This document shows positions 1 through 6,164 of a DNA stretch of 12,056 nt, piece after piece. Location of the stretch: assembly GCA_002396505.1 (NCBI GenBank), contig DGYA01000049.1, forward strand, positions 8,595 through 20,650, given 5' to 3'. The position numbers were made by a program, and so were the translations under genes. The notes below the pieces were generated by a model. It ran no database searches. It worked only from the letters and a program-made list of their open reading frames with translations, and was not told where the DNA came from. Every line of letters begins with the position of its first letter. The stretch's first letter is position 1. This stretch comes from Cyanobacteria bacterium UBA5018 (lineage in GTDB: Bacteria > Cyanobacteriota > Cyanobacteriia > PCC-6307 > Cyanobiaceae).

Positions 1-730
1 GGTTCGGCTGCCACTGGTTGGCGTCACCGCCCACAAAACCGTAAAAATATTCGAAGCCCATGCCGGTAGGCCACTGATCAAATGGGCCCGCCTGGCTGGC
101 CTGGAAGGCGGGCACATTGTGGTCTTTGCCGAACCAGGCGGTGCCGTAACCGTTGTCCTTGAGCAGGCGGCCGATCGTGGCCTTATCGCGCTCAATGATG
201 CTGTTGTAGCCGGGGAAGCCCGTGGACTGCTCCGAGATCACCCCGAAACCAGCCGAATGGTGATTGCGACCGGTGATCAGGGCGGCGCGGGTGGGGGAGC
301 ACAGCGCCGTGGAGAACATGCGGTTGTAACGCAGCCCCGCCTTGGCGACGCGGTCCATCGCCGGTGTGGGGATCACGCCGCCAAAGGTGCTGGGCACACC
401 GAAACCAGCGTCGTCGGTGATGATCAGCAGCACGTTGGGCGCTCTCTGCGGTGGCGTGATCCGCGGTGCCCACCAGGGCTTCGATTGCAGGGCGCCGTCC
501 TTGATCACACCACCGAAGGGCAGCGCCGGTGCCGGCAACTGGTTGCCGCTGAGCGTGGTGGTGGCATCGGGGGCTCCGAGCCTGCCGGTGATCGTTTGAG
601 CCAACAGCGGCGCCCAACCCGCCTGCCAGCCCACCAGCAGCGCCACCAGGGCCAGGGCCCCAAGGCGTGGCATGAAACGGGGCAAGCGACGGATCCAGGC
701 GAGCGGAGCGTCGAAACGAGGATCAGCCAC
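1..730 (-). CDS. arylsulfatase, type I (N-terminal part, runs off left edge)
   Basis: Hydrolyses sulfate esters; the signal sequence places it in the periplasm or outside the cell. Translating the minus strand from a GTG at 730 gives 243 residues still open at the window edge. An Arg-flanked hydrophobic segment (residues ~21-45, ending near LLAQ) is the export signal. The sulfatase fold starts at NVLLIITDDAGFG (99-111), with metal-binding D106/D107. The key motif CSPTRAALITGRN (144-156) is the CxPxR signature, whose Cys144 becomes formylglycine. GKDHN (201-205) supplies the conserved Lys and His. The C-terminal half is missing only because the window ends. An in-frame ATG at 673 is an alternative start. 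The upstream open frame is limited by a TGA near 784, inside the FGE remnant. The FGE gene further upstream on the same strand is the expected activator. The family is clear; the substrate cannot be told. Confidence 0.9.
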   Translation of the reverse strand, partial: MADPRFDAPLAWIRRLPRFMPRLGALALVALLVGWQAGWAPLLAQTITGRLGAPDATTTLSGNQLPAPALPFGGVIKDGALQSKPWWAPRITPPQRAPNVLLIITDDAGFGVPSTFGGVIPTPAMDRVAKAGLRYNRMFSTALCSPTRAALITGRNHHSAGFGVISEQSTGFPGYNSIIERDKATIGRLLKDNGYGTAWFGKDHNVPAFQASQAGPFDQWPTGMGFEYFYGFVGGDANQWQPN

Positions 731-746
731 GAATGGATTCGACTGA

Positions 747-950
747 ATACCAATCCTGGGTCCACTACCAGATATTGCCGGTCATGTCGAACAAGCTGTA
801 ACCGTTAGCTGCAAAGAAACCGTTTACTGGCAATGAACCGATGGCTGGAAATGAACCGACGGGCGCAGTTCCTAAGTAGCCAGCCTCGGCGGTGTTGCTG
901 ATTGGGAAAAACCCCTGCCAGGTGTTGGCTCCGAGTGGGTTCCAGCTCAC
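747..950 (-). pseudogene. formylglycine-generating enzyme fragment (broken duplicate)
   Basis: The reading frame matches an internal stretch of the intact FGE downstream (residues ~206-258): NTWQG, PISNTAE, GYLG, APVGSFPA and FDMTGN are all shared. The Glu codon of the WEWTQDWY motif is here TAG, so the frame stops after DMTGNIW. Nucleotide similarity to the intact gene nevertheless continues past the stop to about 747, so this is a decayed duplicate and not a short gene. There is no N-terminal domain and no catalytic CxxxxC segment. Relative to the intact gene it carries two extra 18-bp units (808-843) that expand the VGSFPA loop. It lies directly upstream of the sulfatase start. Confidence 0.85.
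808..861. repeat. three tandem 18-bp units inside the FGE remnant
   Basis: Units at 808-825, 826-843 and 844-861 have the pattern (g/a)ctg-(g/c)-aaa/aatgaaccg-nnn. On the minus strand they encode six-residue blocks GSFPAI, GSLPVN and GFFAAN. The intact FGE gene has only the unit equivalent to 844-861. The units differ at several positions, so the expansion is not very recent. Confidence 0.8.
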
Positions 951-980
951 CAGCGGCCGCTAATGCAGCAATCCGTGAAG

Positions 981-993
981 CACGGGTCCCGTG
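981..993. promoter_or_regulatory. perfect palindrome upstream of vapB, likely operator
   Basis: CACGGG-T-CCCGTG is a perfect 6-bp inverted repeat around one base. It ends 12 bases before the vapB ATG and abuts a -10-like TAAAAT (994-999). Ribbon-helix-helix antitoxins usually repress their own operon by binding such palindromes. I see no convincing -35 box, so the promoter itself is uncertain. Confidence 0.5.
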
Positions 994-1005
994 TAAAATT
1001 AGGCA

Positions 1006-1236
1006 ATGGCCAATCTCACCGTCGCCATCGACGACGCCCTACTGCAGCGAGCCCGGGAGGCCGCCGTTCGCGAGAACACCTCCGTGAACGCCTTGGTGCG
1101 CGATTTCCTCAGCCGCTACGTGGATGCCCGCAGTCAGCGCCTCCAGGCGCTGGAGCGCTTTGAGTCGGTGGCTGCAGCCAGTGGCAGCCGCAGCCAGGAG
1201 CCCTGGAACCGCGAATCGCTGCACCAGCGCGGTTGA
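1006..1236 (+). CDS. vapB: ribbon-helix-helix antitoxin of a VapBC module
   Basis: Antitoxin that should neutralise the PIN toxin encoded next and repress the operon. The 76-aa protein opens with MANLTVAIDDALLQRAREAA, a beta strand followed by a helix typical of ribbon-helix-helix DNA-binding proteins. A second helix (VNALVRDFLSRYV, residues ~27-39) follows. The charged C-terminal half (QRLQALERFES onward) is the part expected to thread into the toxin. The TGA stop overlaps the ATG of the toxin gene by one base, the usual coupling in such modules. A palindrome and an A/T-rich -10-like element lie just upstream. The module is on the strand opposite to the flanking FGE and sulfatase genes. It could also be named after other RHH families; the toxin partner is what makes VapB the best label. 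Confidence 0.85.
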   Translation: MANLTVAIDDALLQRAREAAVRENTSVNALVRDFLSRYVDARSQRLQALERFESVAAASGSRSQEPWNRESLHQRG

Positions 1237-1652
1237 TGCGCGCGTTCGTGGACACGAACCTCTGGGTCTACCGCCTGGATCGGCGGGAGCCCGCCAAAGG
1301 TGAGCGCATCCGCCGCTGGTTGGCCGATCTGGCCGAGAACCACGAGATTGTGATCAGCACCCAGGTGCTAATCGAACTGCGCGCCGTGGTGAGCAAAAAA
1401 CTCCGGCCGCCCCTGGGCGATGGCGAAATCACGGCACTGCTTGCCGCCATGGCCGGTTTCGAAGTGGTGAGCACCGAGGTGAATCTGGTGCTCGACGCCC
1501 ACCAATTGGCACTGCGGCACCAGTTGAGCTGGTTCGATGCCCTGATCGCCGAGGCTGCCATCCGCAGCGGCTGTTCGGTGTTGTTCAGCGAAGATTTTCA
1601 GCACGGCGCCTCTATTGGTGAGCTGCAGGTGATCAATCCATTGCTTGAGTGA
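1236..1652 (+). CDS. vapC: PIN-domain ribonuclease toxin VapC
   Basis: A magnesium-dependent endoribonuclease; VapC toxins cut tRNAs or rRNA and stop translation when antitoxin is lost. Counting from the ATG at 1236 (138 aa), the PIN acidic residues are all present: D6 in MRAFVDTN, E47 in LIELRAVVSKK, D101 in SWFDALIAEAA, and E119/D120 in FSEDFQHG. The full length fits the family, so the enzyme is probably active. The ATG overlaps the vapB stop (TGATG). A TTG three bases upstream is an alternative start, but VapC proteins typically begin close to the VDTN motif. The gene converges on the FGE gene, with about 29 bp between the stops. The RNA target cannot be read from the sequence. Confidence 0.92.
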   Translation: MRAFVDTNLWVYRLDRREPAKGERIRRWLADLAENHEIVISTQVLIELRAVVSKKLRPPLGDGEITALLAAMAGFEVVSTEVNLVLDAHQLALRHQLSWFDALIAEAAIRSGCSVLFSEDFQHGASIGELQVINPLLE

Positions 1653-1681
1653 AGGGCTTGGCTAGCTCAGCCATTGGTGGT

Positions 1682-2740
1682 TTAAGTGGCGGCGTTGATG
1701 GGAGCGACGAGTGGTGCCGCCGCAACGGGGGCCGCTGCGATGGGGGCAGCCAGGCGGAAGCCGATGTGGGAGGTGCCGGTATCGGGGCTCTGGGCCTCCC
1801 GGGCCGCCGGCCGGTAGCGGCTGCAGTAGTTCTCGGAGCAGAGGAACGAGCCCCCCTTAATCACATGTTTCGCGACGCCAGGATCACGGGGATCACCTGT
1901 GGCGGCTTCACTGCTGACCATCGGATCGCTGCCATCGGCGAGGGGCTTGTGGCCCACGGCATACCAATCCTGGGTCCACTCCCACACGTTGCCGGTCATG
2001 TCGAACAAGCCGTAACCATTGGCTGGAAATGAACCGACGGGCGCCGCTCCTAAATAGCCATCCTCGGCGGTGTTGCTGATTGGAAACAAGCCCTGCCAGG
2101 TGTTGGCGTTGCGTGGATTCCAGGTGTTGCCCCAGGCGAAGACCCGATCCTTGAGCCCCCCCCGGGCGGCGAATTCCCACTGGGCTTCGCTGGGAAGGGA
2201 GCCCCCGGCCCAACGGGCATAGGCGTCGGCGTCCTCGTAGGCCACCTGCACCACCGGGTGCTGGCCTCGCCCGGTCAGGTTGCTGCCGGGGCCTTCGGGA
2301 TGGCGCCAGTCGGCCCCTGGCACCCAGTGCCACCAACTGAGTTCCTCGATCGGCCCGCTGCCGCTCACGGGCTGGAACACCAGCGAACCAGGGGCGCGCT
2401 CGCTGGCCTTCAGCTCGGGGAACTGTTCCACGGAAAGGGGGCGTTCGGCCACCGTGACATAGCCGGTGGCCGCCACGAAGACCGCGAACCGGTCATTGGT
2501 TACCTCCGAGCGGTCTAAACAAAAGGGGCTGATCCGCAGGCTGCGACCCGGCTGTTCCTCAGGCAACTGAGCCCCGGCGCCGATGCGGTAGCTGCCGCCG
2601 GGGATGGGCGCCATGCCGGGCGGGCAAAGGTCCGCCGCCGTGGCGGGCAGGGGCTGCAGGAGCAACAGCAGCAGCTGGGCGATGGCAGCCAGCACCACCA
2701 GAAAGGTGCTGTGGACGAAACCGTTGCGATGCACTGGCAA
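1682..2740 (-). CDS. formylglycine-generating enzyme (aerobic FGE/SUMF1 type), exported
   Basis: Oxidises the CxPxR cysteine of type I sulfatases to formylglycine using copper and oxygen. The 352-aa protein has a strongly hydrophobic N-terminal segment (residues ~12-36), so it is secreted or membrane-anchored. The FGE-sulfatase fold follows: CPPGMAPIPGGSYRIG (39-54), DRSEVTNDRF (76-85), HPVVQVAYEDADAYARWAGG (161-180), LPSEAQWEFAARGG (182-195), MTGNVWEW (248-255) and KGGSFLCSENYCSRYR (295-310). C301 and C306 match the copper-binding cysteine pair, which many FGE-like proteins lack, and HIGFR closes the domain. The last ~22 residues are an Ala/Pro-rich tail. The start is TTG at 2740 or GTG at 2734; an in-frame stop lies just upstream and no strong ribosome site is visible. 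The sulfatase on the same strand is the obvious substrate. The gene was partly duplicated (remnant at 747-950). Confidence 0.92.
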   Translation of the reverse strand: MPVHRNGFVHSTFLVVLAAIAQLLLLLLQPLPATAADLCPPGMAPIPGGSYRIGAGAQLPEEQPGRSLRISPFCLDRSEVTNDRFAVFVAATGYVTVAERPLSVEQFPELKASERAPGSLVFQPVSGSGPIEELSWWHWVPGADWRHPEGPGSNLTGRGQHPVVQVAYEDADAYARWAGGSLPSEAQWEFAARGGLKDRVFAWGNTWNPRNANTWQGLFPISNTAEDGYLGAAPVGSFPANGYGLFDMTGNVWEWTQDWYAVGHKPLADGSDPMVSSEAATGDPRDPGVAKHVIKGGSFLCSENYCSRYRPAAREAQSPDTGTSHIGFRLAAPIAAAPVAAAPLVAPINAAT

Positions 2741-2785
2741 AGGGCTCGATTTGGCTCAGCGGGTTCACCGGTTAAACATAAACAA

Positions 2786-2795
2786 GGCGATCGCC
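2786..2795. repeat. HIP1-type palindrome GGCGATCGCC
   Basis: A perfect GGCGATCGCC palindrome containing the GCGATCGC octamer that is over-represented in many cyanobacterial genomes. It lies in the 160-bp gap between the cupin and FGE genes. One copy is only weak support for the taxonomic guess. Confidence 0.6.
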
Positions 2796-2881
2796 GGCGG
2801 ATGAGCTCAGGGATGAGCCCAGCGAGTTCCAGGCGCACAAGTTGATCCTCCCGGTTGGGAGCATCGCGGCACTCTGCCAGC

Positions 2882-2907
2882 AGCGGTTAACCAGAAGCGG
2901 TTAACCA
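2882..2907. repeat. 12-bp direct repeat over the cupin stop codon
   Basis: AGCGGTTAACCA occurs at 2882-2893 and again at 2896-2907, two bases apart. Each copy contains the palindrome GGTTAACC. The second copy contains the cupin stop codon (TAA on the minus strand, 2901-2903), so a slippage duplication at the 3' end is likely. Confidence 0.6.
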
Positions 2908-3191
2908 AAGCGGTAGTGCTTACGCACCGGGGCATGCACATCCCAGGTGCAGTTCAGGCCTGCGTCAAACACCACCAAATCACCGGCCCCGAACCGCACC
3001 GGCTCACCGCCATCCGGGGTGACGGTGACATCTCCCTCCAGCAGCAGACAGGTCTCCTGTTCGTGATAGCTCCAGGGGAAGCTGCTGATCTCACAACTCC
3101 AGATCGGCCAGGTGTTCACGGCGAGGCTCTCCAGGCGAGCTAGATCGGGATTTGACGTGACCGTGATGCCGCAGGCCATGGCGGTTTGCAT
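2901..3191 (-). CDS. small cupin-domain protein (COG3450/Cupin_3-like)
   Basis: A single-domain cupin of about 96 aa; the enzymatic role is unknown. The jelly-roll signature is clear: WPIWSCEISSFPWSY leads into HEQETCLLLEGDVTVTPDGG, followed by GAGDLVVFDAGLNCTWDV and the terminal RKHYRFG. The order H-E-E-G...D-G-G...GDLVVFDAG is that of the Cupin_3 family related to (S)-ureidoglycine aminohydrolase, and very similar short proteins occur in picocyanobacteria. The open frame extends upstream to 3389, but the added residues are low-complexity Ala-rich and not cupin-like. Likely starts are ATG at 3206, 3191 or 3179, and I chose 3191. It precedes the FGE gene on the same strand with a 160-bp gap, so co-transcription is possible but not shown. 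A two-tier hairpin lies just upstream. Confidence 0.8.
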   Translation of the reverse strand: MQTAMACGITVTSNPDLARLESLAVNTWPIWSCEISSFPWSYHEQETCLLLEGDVTVTPDGGEPVRFGAGDLVVFDAGLNCTWDVHAPVRKHYRFG

Positions 3192-3210
3192 GAGAACCGG
3201 GAACATTGTG

Positions 3211-3258
3211 AGCCGTGATCCACTACAGCTGCGCTGGGTTGTAGCCAATGTCACGGCT
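3211..3258. promoter_or_regulatory. two-tier inverted repeat in the cupin 5' region
   Basis: AGCCGTGA (3211-3218) is the exact inverse of TCACGGCT (3251-3258). Inside it CTACA (3223-3227) pairs with TGTAG (3240-3244), leaving a 12-nt loop. The structure begins 5 bases upstream of the earliest cupin ATG (3206). It could be a leader RNA hairpin or a dyad operator; there is no U-tract to suggest a terminator. Confidence 0.45.
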
Positions 3259-3328
3259 GCTTCCGCCAAGCGGTGGCGAGGGGGGGCGGCGGCCTCAGCG
3301 GCTGCTGCGGCCCTTGGGGCTCTTGAGG

Positions 3329-3463
3329 CTAACCAGTATGGATAAATCGTGCGTGGCAACGATCTATCCACAGTTGGGCAAGCCTGCAACCGCCTTGGCC
3401 GCTAGATAGTGAATGGTGGTGACTGTGGTCGAGCACCACATTGGTGTCAAAGAGTACCTTCAC
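3329..3463 (-). pseudogene. truncated PIN-domain toxin (N-terminal stub)
   Basis: A GTG at 3463 overlaps the end of the antitoxin gene (CTGTGAAG) and opens a frame of 44 codons. It begins V-K-V-L-F-D-T-N-V-V-L-D, the unmistakable first strand of a PIN toxin with the first catalytic Asp. After about 12 residues the sequence turns into a His/Ser-rich stretch unlike PIN domains and stops at TAG (3329-3331). The other catalytic acids are absent, so no active RNase can be made. The left copy of the palindromic repeat (3340-3369) lies within the tail of this frame, so truncation may be linked to that element. Confidence 0.75.
3340..3369. repeat. imperfect palindrome, copy 1 of an inverted pair
   Basis: Arms GGATAAATCGT (3340-3350) and ACGATCTATCC (3359-3369) pair with a single mismatch (G-T type) around the loop GCGTGGCA. 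The reverse complement of the whole unit matches the unit at 4289-4319 at nearly all positions, including the loop. The two copies therefore face each other across ~920 bp. Confidence 0.7.
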
Positions 3464-3696
3464 AGGTGCTTATCCTCCAGCTGACGAATGTATTCGCCCT
3501 CATCAAGCCCCGAGCCGGCGAGCACGCCGCGCAAAGCCCGCAAACGGGGTGTGACCTCCACGTCGGCGGATTGCGCTTCGAGCAAGGAGAAGAAGTCAGC
3601 CACCAGCTGCGAGACAGACCGGCCAGACGCAGCGGAGTGGCGTTTTGCGCTCGCGATCAGCTTCTCATCGAGCCACAATATGAGCTTCGTATTCAT
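3460..3696 (-). CDS. orphan ribbon-helix-helix antitoxin (DUF6364-like)
   Basis: A 78-aa protein beginning MNTKLILWLDEKLIASAKRH and continuing SGRSVSQLVADFFSLLE. This is a short beta strand followed by two helices, as in DUF6364/RHH antitoxins. The C-terminal half (LRALRGVLAGSGLDEGEYIRQLEDK) resembles the toxin-binding tails of such proteins. Its stop codon overlaps the GTG of a PIN toxin gene that is truncated (3329-3463), so the antitoxin is now an orphan. Such survivors may still repress their own promoter or protect against related toxins. A good promoter with an overlapping dyad lies just upstream (3711-3740). It is on the minus strand and unrelated in sequence to the vapB at 1006. Confidence 0.82.
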   Translation of the reverse strand: MNTKLILWLDEKLIASAKRHSAASGRSVSQLVADFFSLLEAQSADVEVTPRLRALRGVLAGSGLDEGEYIRQLEDKHL

Positions 3697-3710
3697 CGAA
3701 AGAACTATTC

Positions 3711-3740
3711 ACGTATAGTATTACCGAAATCATACGTCAA
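3711..3740 (-). promoter_or_regulatory. sigma70-type promoter with overlapping dyad operator
   Basis: Read on the minus strand, TTGACG (3735-3740) is a -35 box, followed by a 17-bp spacer and TATACG (3712-3717) as -10. The start of transcription would fall about 10 bases before the antitoxin ATG (3696). A perfect 6-bp inverted repeat, ACGTAT (3711-3716) and ATACGT (3732-3737), overlaps both boxes. This is the arrangement expected for autorepression by an RHH antitoxin. Confidence 0.55.
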
Positions 3741-4365
3741 CCACGAGTTGCGGGCGGGGTCTTTGCTGGCTCTCCAGTGCTGCCATCACCTGGTCGCGAA
3801 AAGTTTTCGGGAAAGAAGATGAGCCTTTGGCGGCGGCTCAGGTGAATGGCTATGTTAGGCCTCGTAGGGCTCACGACCAGAGCTCTGCCCATGCCACTCG
3901 TGGCTTTGGCAGCTTGAGATTCACGATCCTTGAGACCAAGCGAAGGGTGGCGCGGTCTTGATGAAACGATCTCCAGAGTTGCAGCAGATCCTTGACCGCG
4001 CTCCAGCTGGTTTCTCGCCAGATCACCCACCGGGCCCTAGGGCAGCAGCGTCAGCTGATCCTTGCCCAAGTCTGCATGGCCGCTGCCCCCCTGCTACGGA
4101 ACTTCACCACGATTGAACCGGGCCAGATCAGATCAGATCAGCCAGTCGATTGGCAGTTAGCAGCGGCCCCGCCGGCAGCGGCACCGCCTGGCTACCCACC
4201 AGAGCCAACCAGCGCTGCAGGCTGAGTTAGCCGGCTGCCAGGCTGGCCTTCAGCTTGTCACTAGCGACAAAGGACTAGTCCAACCACCGGATAAGATTGT
4301 GGCTACGCACGATCTATCCCTGTTCATTAAACCTCACTCAGGGTGCAAAGCCACCGTGCTGTATT
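3741..4365. other. gene-poor stretch with decayed sequence
   Basis: I see no complete gene here. Short open stretches exist on the minus strand: about 50 codons over roughly 3865-4024 reading S-W-S-A-V-K-D-L-L-Q-L-W and L-K-L-P-K-P-R-V-A-W, and a shorter one near 4145-4225. They look protein-like but are interrupted by stops in different frames, so decayed coding sequence is likely, source unknown. The stretch also holds three GATCA tandem copies (4127-4141), a possible degenerate attC end (GTTAGCC, 4226-4232) and the second palindrome copy (4289-4319). Confidence 0.5.
4289..4319. repeat. imperfect palindrome, copy 2 of an inverted pair
   Basis: Arms GGATAAGATTGT (4289-4300) and ACGATCTATCC (4309-4319) pair with one bulge and one G-T type mismatch around GGCTACGC. 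The right arm is identical to that of copy 1. The full unit is an inverted copy of 3340-3369 with about four substitutions and one indel. It lies just downstream of the stop codon of the gene at 4366-5532. Confidence 0.7.
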
Positions 4366-5532
4366 TCAGCCTGATATCTGTAGCTGCAACTGCTCGGTTT
4401 CGCTGCCAGGCAGAAGCTCAAACCGCGCCATGTCAGTGATCTGTCGCGGCTGTCTTCCGGGCCTAAGGCGGCCCGTTATGCGGACGTATGCTCCGCTGGT
4501 CATGTGAGCCCGGTCTGCCACTGCATAATCATCTGCGTTAAGAATCGCTCTAGCACGAACGGTCTCGCCTTCGCCTGGAGGCAATAGAGCCAGTACCACA
4601 GTGCCGGAGCGTCGGCCATCGGACGACATTTCGCCCTCCAAACGTTCCACCGTACCAATATAAGTCTCAACATCACTTGCCTCAACAGGCTTTAGCCCTC
4701 TCCGAACTTCTTCAATCCTTGAAAAATACTCGCGTTGCAGCCTTATCAGAGGCGCAGCAGCATTTGTCGCCGGTCGCAACGCAGACCAATCGAAGCTCAC
4801 ATCCAAGGAATTATCAATCTCCTCGTCATACATTCCGACAAGGGCTTCGCATAGATTTGAAGACACTAAAGGGCTTGGGGAAGTTCGTACTTCCCCAACA
4901 AAATGATCGAGAGTATCCATTTCGATAGCCGCCACGAGTTGGACTAGGGCGCAACTGAGCGTCTCAGTGACCAGTCGAACGAATGGCACCTGCCCATCTG
5001 GATCCAGTACGCCCTGCGCCTCCATGCCGTTAAGCTGGCAAGCAACCTGAATAATGTAGCTACCACATTCGGTCTGGCCAAATCTAGCCTTATCAACGAA
5101 CTGGGCCGCCTCTGTCAACGTGAGGCGTGGATGATGCGGGCGCGGGCGAAGTACCGTGCAGGCGCTCGCGCGCAATAACTTTTCAGTGCTATAGATAAGA
5201 GTTGAGGCGAAGCTTAGGGGCAAGGTGGTGCCTGCATTGCCCGAGTGCACGCGGAAGCGCACCAGATCGTCTCTAAAAAACTTGATTCTTGGAAGCAATC
5301 TAGCAATCGCATTACCACTTAACTCAGAAATCTTTTCCAGGACGCTTTGGACCGAGTCCACATAGTCTGGCGCCGATACATCCATCGGAAATACCAGCTG
5401 CCTGCGGGGAAAGTCTTTGTTCTCTAGAACATACAGGCGAGCGACTATTGCTTCTTCTAGCAAAGACCAGCCCTGCGACTTAAGAAAGTCGCGAAGATCG
5501 GTAGGAGCGGGCAGCGAGGAGATTGCACTCAT
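4366..5532 (-). CDS. unrecognised 388-aa protein with OB-like C-terminal domain
   Basis: I do not recognise this protein with confidence. It is soluble, with no signal or TM segment. The N-terminal ~280 residues are mostly helical in appearance. The C-terminal part (residues ~290-375) is beta-rich: YIGTVERLEGEM, RRSGTVVLALL, VRARAILNADDYAVADRAH, AYVRITGRL and RQITDMARFELL. That order of strands with a G-x-L turn looks like a small OB-fold or SH3-like barrel, but this is inference. The ATG overlaps the stop of the upstream DUF4365 gene by four bases (ATGA), so the two are translated together and probably act together. An accessory or effector subunit of a two-gene defence-type system is one possibility. 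Its sequence looks less GC-rich than the sulfatase/FGE block, which fits acquisition by transfer. Confidence 0.8.
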   Translation of the reverse strand: MSAISSLPAPTDLRDFLKSQGWSLLEEAIVARLYVLENKDFPRRQLVFPMDVSAPDYVDSVQSVLEKISELSGNAIARLLPRIKFFRDDLVRFRVHSGNAGTTLPLSFASTLIYSTEKLLRASACTVLRPRPHHPRLTLTEAAQFVDKARFGQTECGSYIIQVACQLNGMEAQGVLDPDGQVPFVRLVTETLSCALVQLVAAIEMDTLDHFVGEVRTSPSPLVSSNLCEALVGMYDEEIDNSLDVSFDWSALRPATNAAAPLIRLQREYFSRIEEVRRGLKPVEASDVETYIGTVERLEGEMSSDGRRSGTVVLALLPPGEGETVRARAILNADDYAVADRAHMTSGAYVRITGRLRPGRQPRQITDMARFELLPGSETEQLQLQISG

Positions 5533-6164
5533 ACTGAAGGAGGCTGATAGAGGGGTACTTCCTGCCGGGAAACCTTGGCAAATAAATCGAGCAAACCCAC
5601 TTTGTCAAATCGCTGGGAAAGAGGCAGGTAGACAGTCTGTCCACTGTCGTTCGTTGACGGCGCAGCACCCTTAAGACTCACCCAGTAGGCGCATTTATGC
5701 AGAGAAAGTGCGTCGTCCGTGTGCGAAATCCAATCGCTTGCGTTGGTGCTAGGCAGGAAAAGGACAACGAGTATGCGTGGCGTAGAAACCGCGGCTGAGC
5801 GAAGATCGTCGTACTGAGGAACTCCTCTGAGGAAATAGGAAAGGCATTCCGAGACGGTCGAGGGGGTAGCCGTAGTAGCCTTTAGTTGGACCTTCAAGTC
5901 CACTTCATGCCGATATCCACCGTTCGGAAACGGTCCCCAACCTACGATCTTGGCGTCAACACCGGAGTTGTCTTCATGACGGGTGGTCACAGAGCAGGCC
6001 GCGCCAGCCGCTGAAGCGGTCCAGCAACTTGGCGGGGCGTTTTGCGCCGCCCTTGTGAGTGCGACGGTATCTGGAGAGCGGGATGTCGGCGCGTCGAGTG
6101 GAAGTGACTGCAGTTTGCGAGGCTTAACGCTCAAAATCAGCGCTGGATGACAACCAGAAGCCAT
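5529..6164 (-). CDS. DUF4365-domain protein (nuclease-like), 5' end probably rebuilt
   Basis: DUF4365 proteins are thought to carry a PD-(D/E)xK-nuclease-like core and turn up in defence and mobile contexts. The conserved core starts around residue 54. TRHEDNSGVDAKI (61-73) gives an Asp in a GVD motif, and VDLKVQLKATT (88-98) gives the Q-x-K of the nuclease-like signature. Then come YDDLRSA, PRILVVLFLP (129-138), CAYWVSLKG and VYLPLSQRFD, all in family order. The first ~50 residues do not look like the usual N-terminal helix. The only upstream ATG (6164) lies inside an attC-like site (6122-6209), preceded at once by an in-frame TGA. The gene may therefore have lost its original 5' end, or start later at a non-ATG codon. 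The stop overlaps the start of the 388-aa partner (ATGA). Confidence 0.75.
   Translation of the reverse strand: MASGCHPALILSVKPRKLQSLPLDAPTSRSPDTVALTRAAQNAPPSCWTASAAGAACSVTTRHEDNSGVDAKIVGWGPFPNGGYRHEVDLKVQLKATTATPSTVSECLSYFLRGVPQYDDLRSAAVSTPRILVVLFLPSTNASDWISHTDDALSLHKCAYWVSLKGAAPSTNDSGQTVYLPLSQRFDKVGLLDLFAKVSRQEVPLYQPPSV

Noticed and set aside
119..808. Plus-strand 229-codon open frame
   Set aside because: It is antisense to the sulfatase and FGE remnant, with a low-complexity, Arg-rich product typical of a shadow frame.
1658..1674. Small hairpin (TGGCT / AGCCA) between convergent vapC and FGE
   Set aside because: A 5-bp stem without a U-tract is too weak to call a terminator.
3373..3379. 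GTTGGGC next to palindrome copy 1
   Set aside because: No matching left box or inner stem; it fits the motif by chance.
3409..3822. Plus-strand 137-codon open frame
   Set aside because: It covers the antitoxin on the other strand, and its product has no recognisable domain.
3854..3860. GTTAGGC, a textbook attC right box
   Set aside because: I found no pairing left arm within 60-140 bases upstream, and the inner boxes do not match the other three sites.
3737..4030. Minus-strand 97-codon open frame
   Set aside because: Composition and residue pattern are not protein-like, and a different frame in the same place looks more coding.
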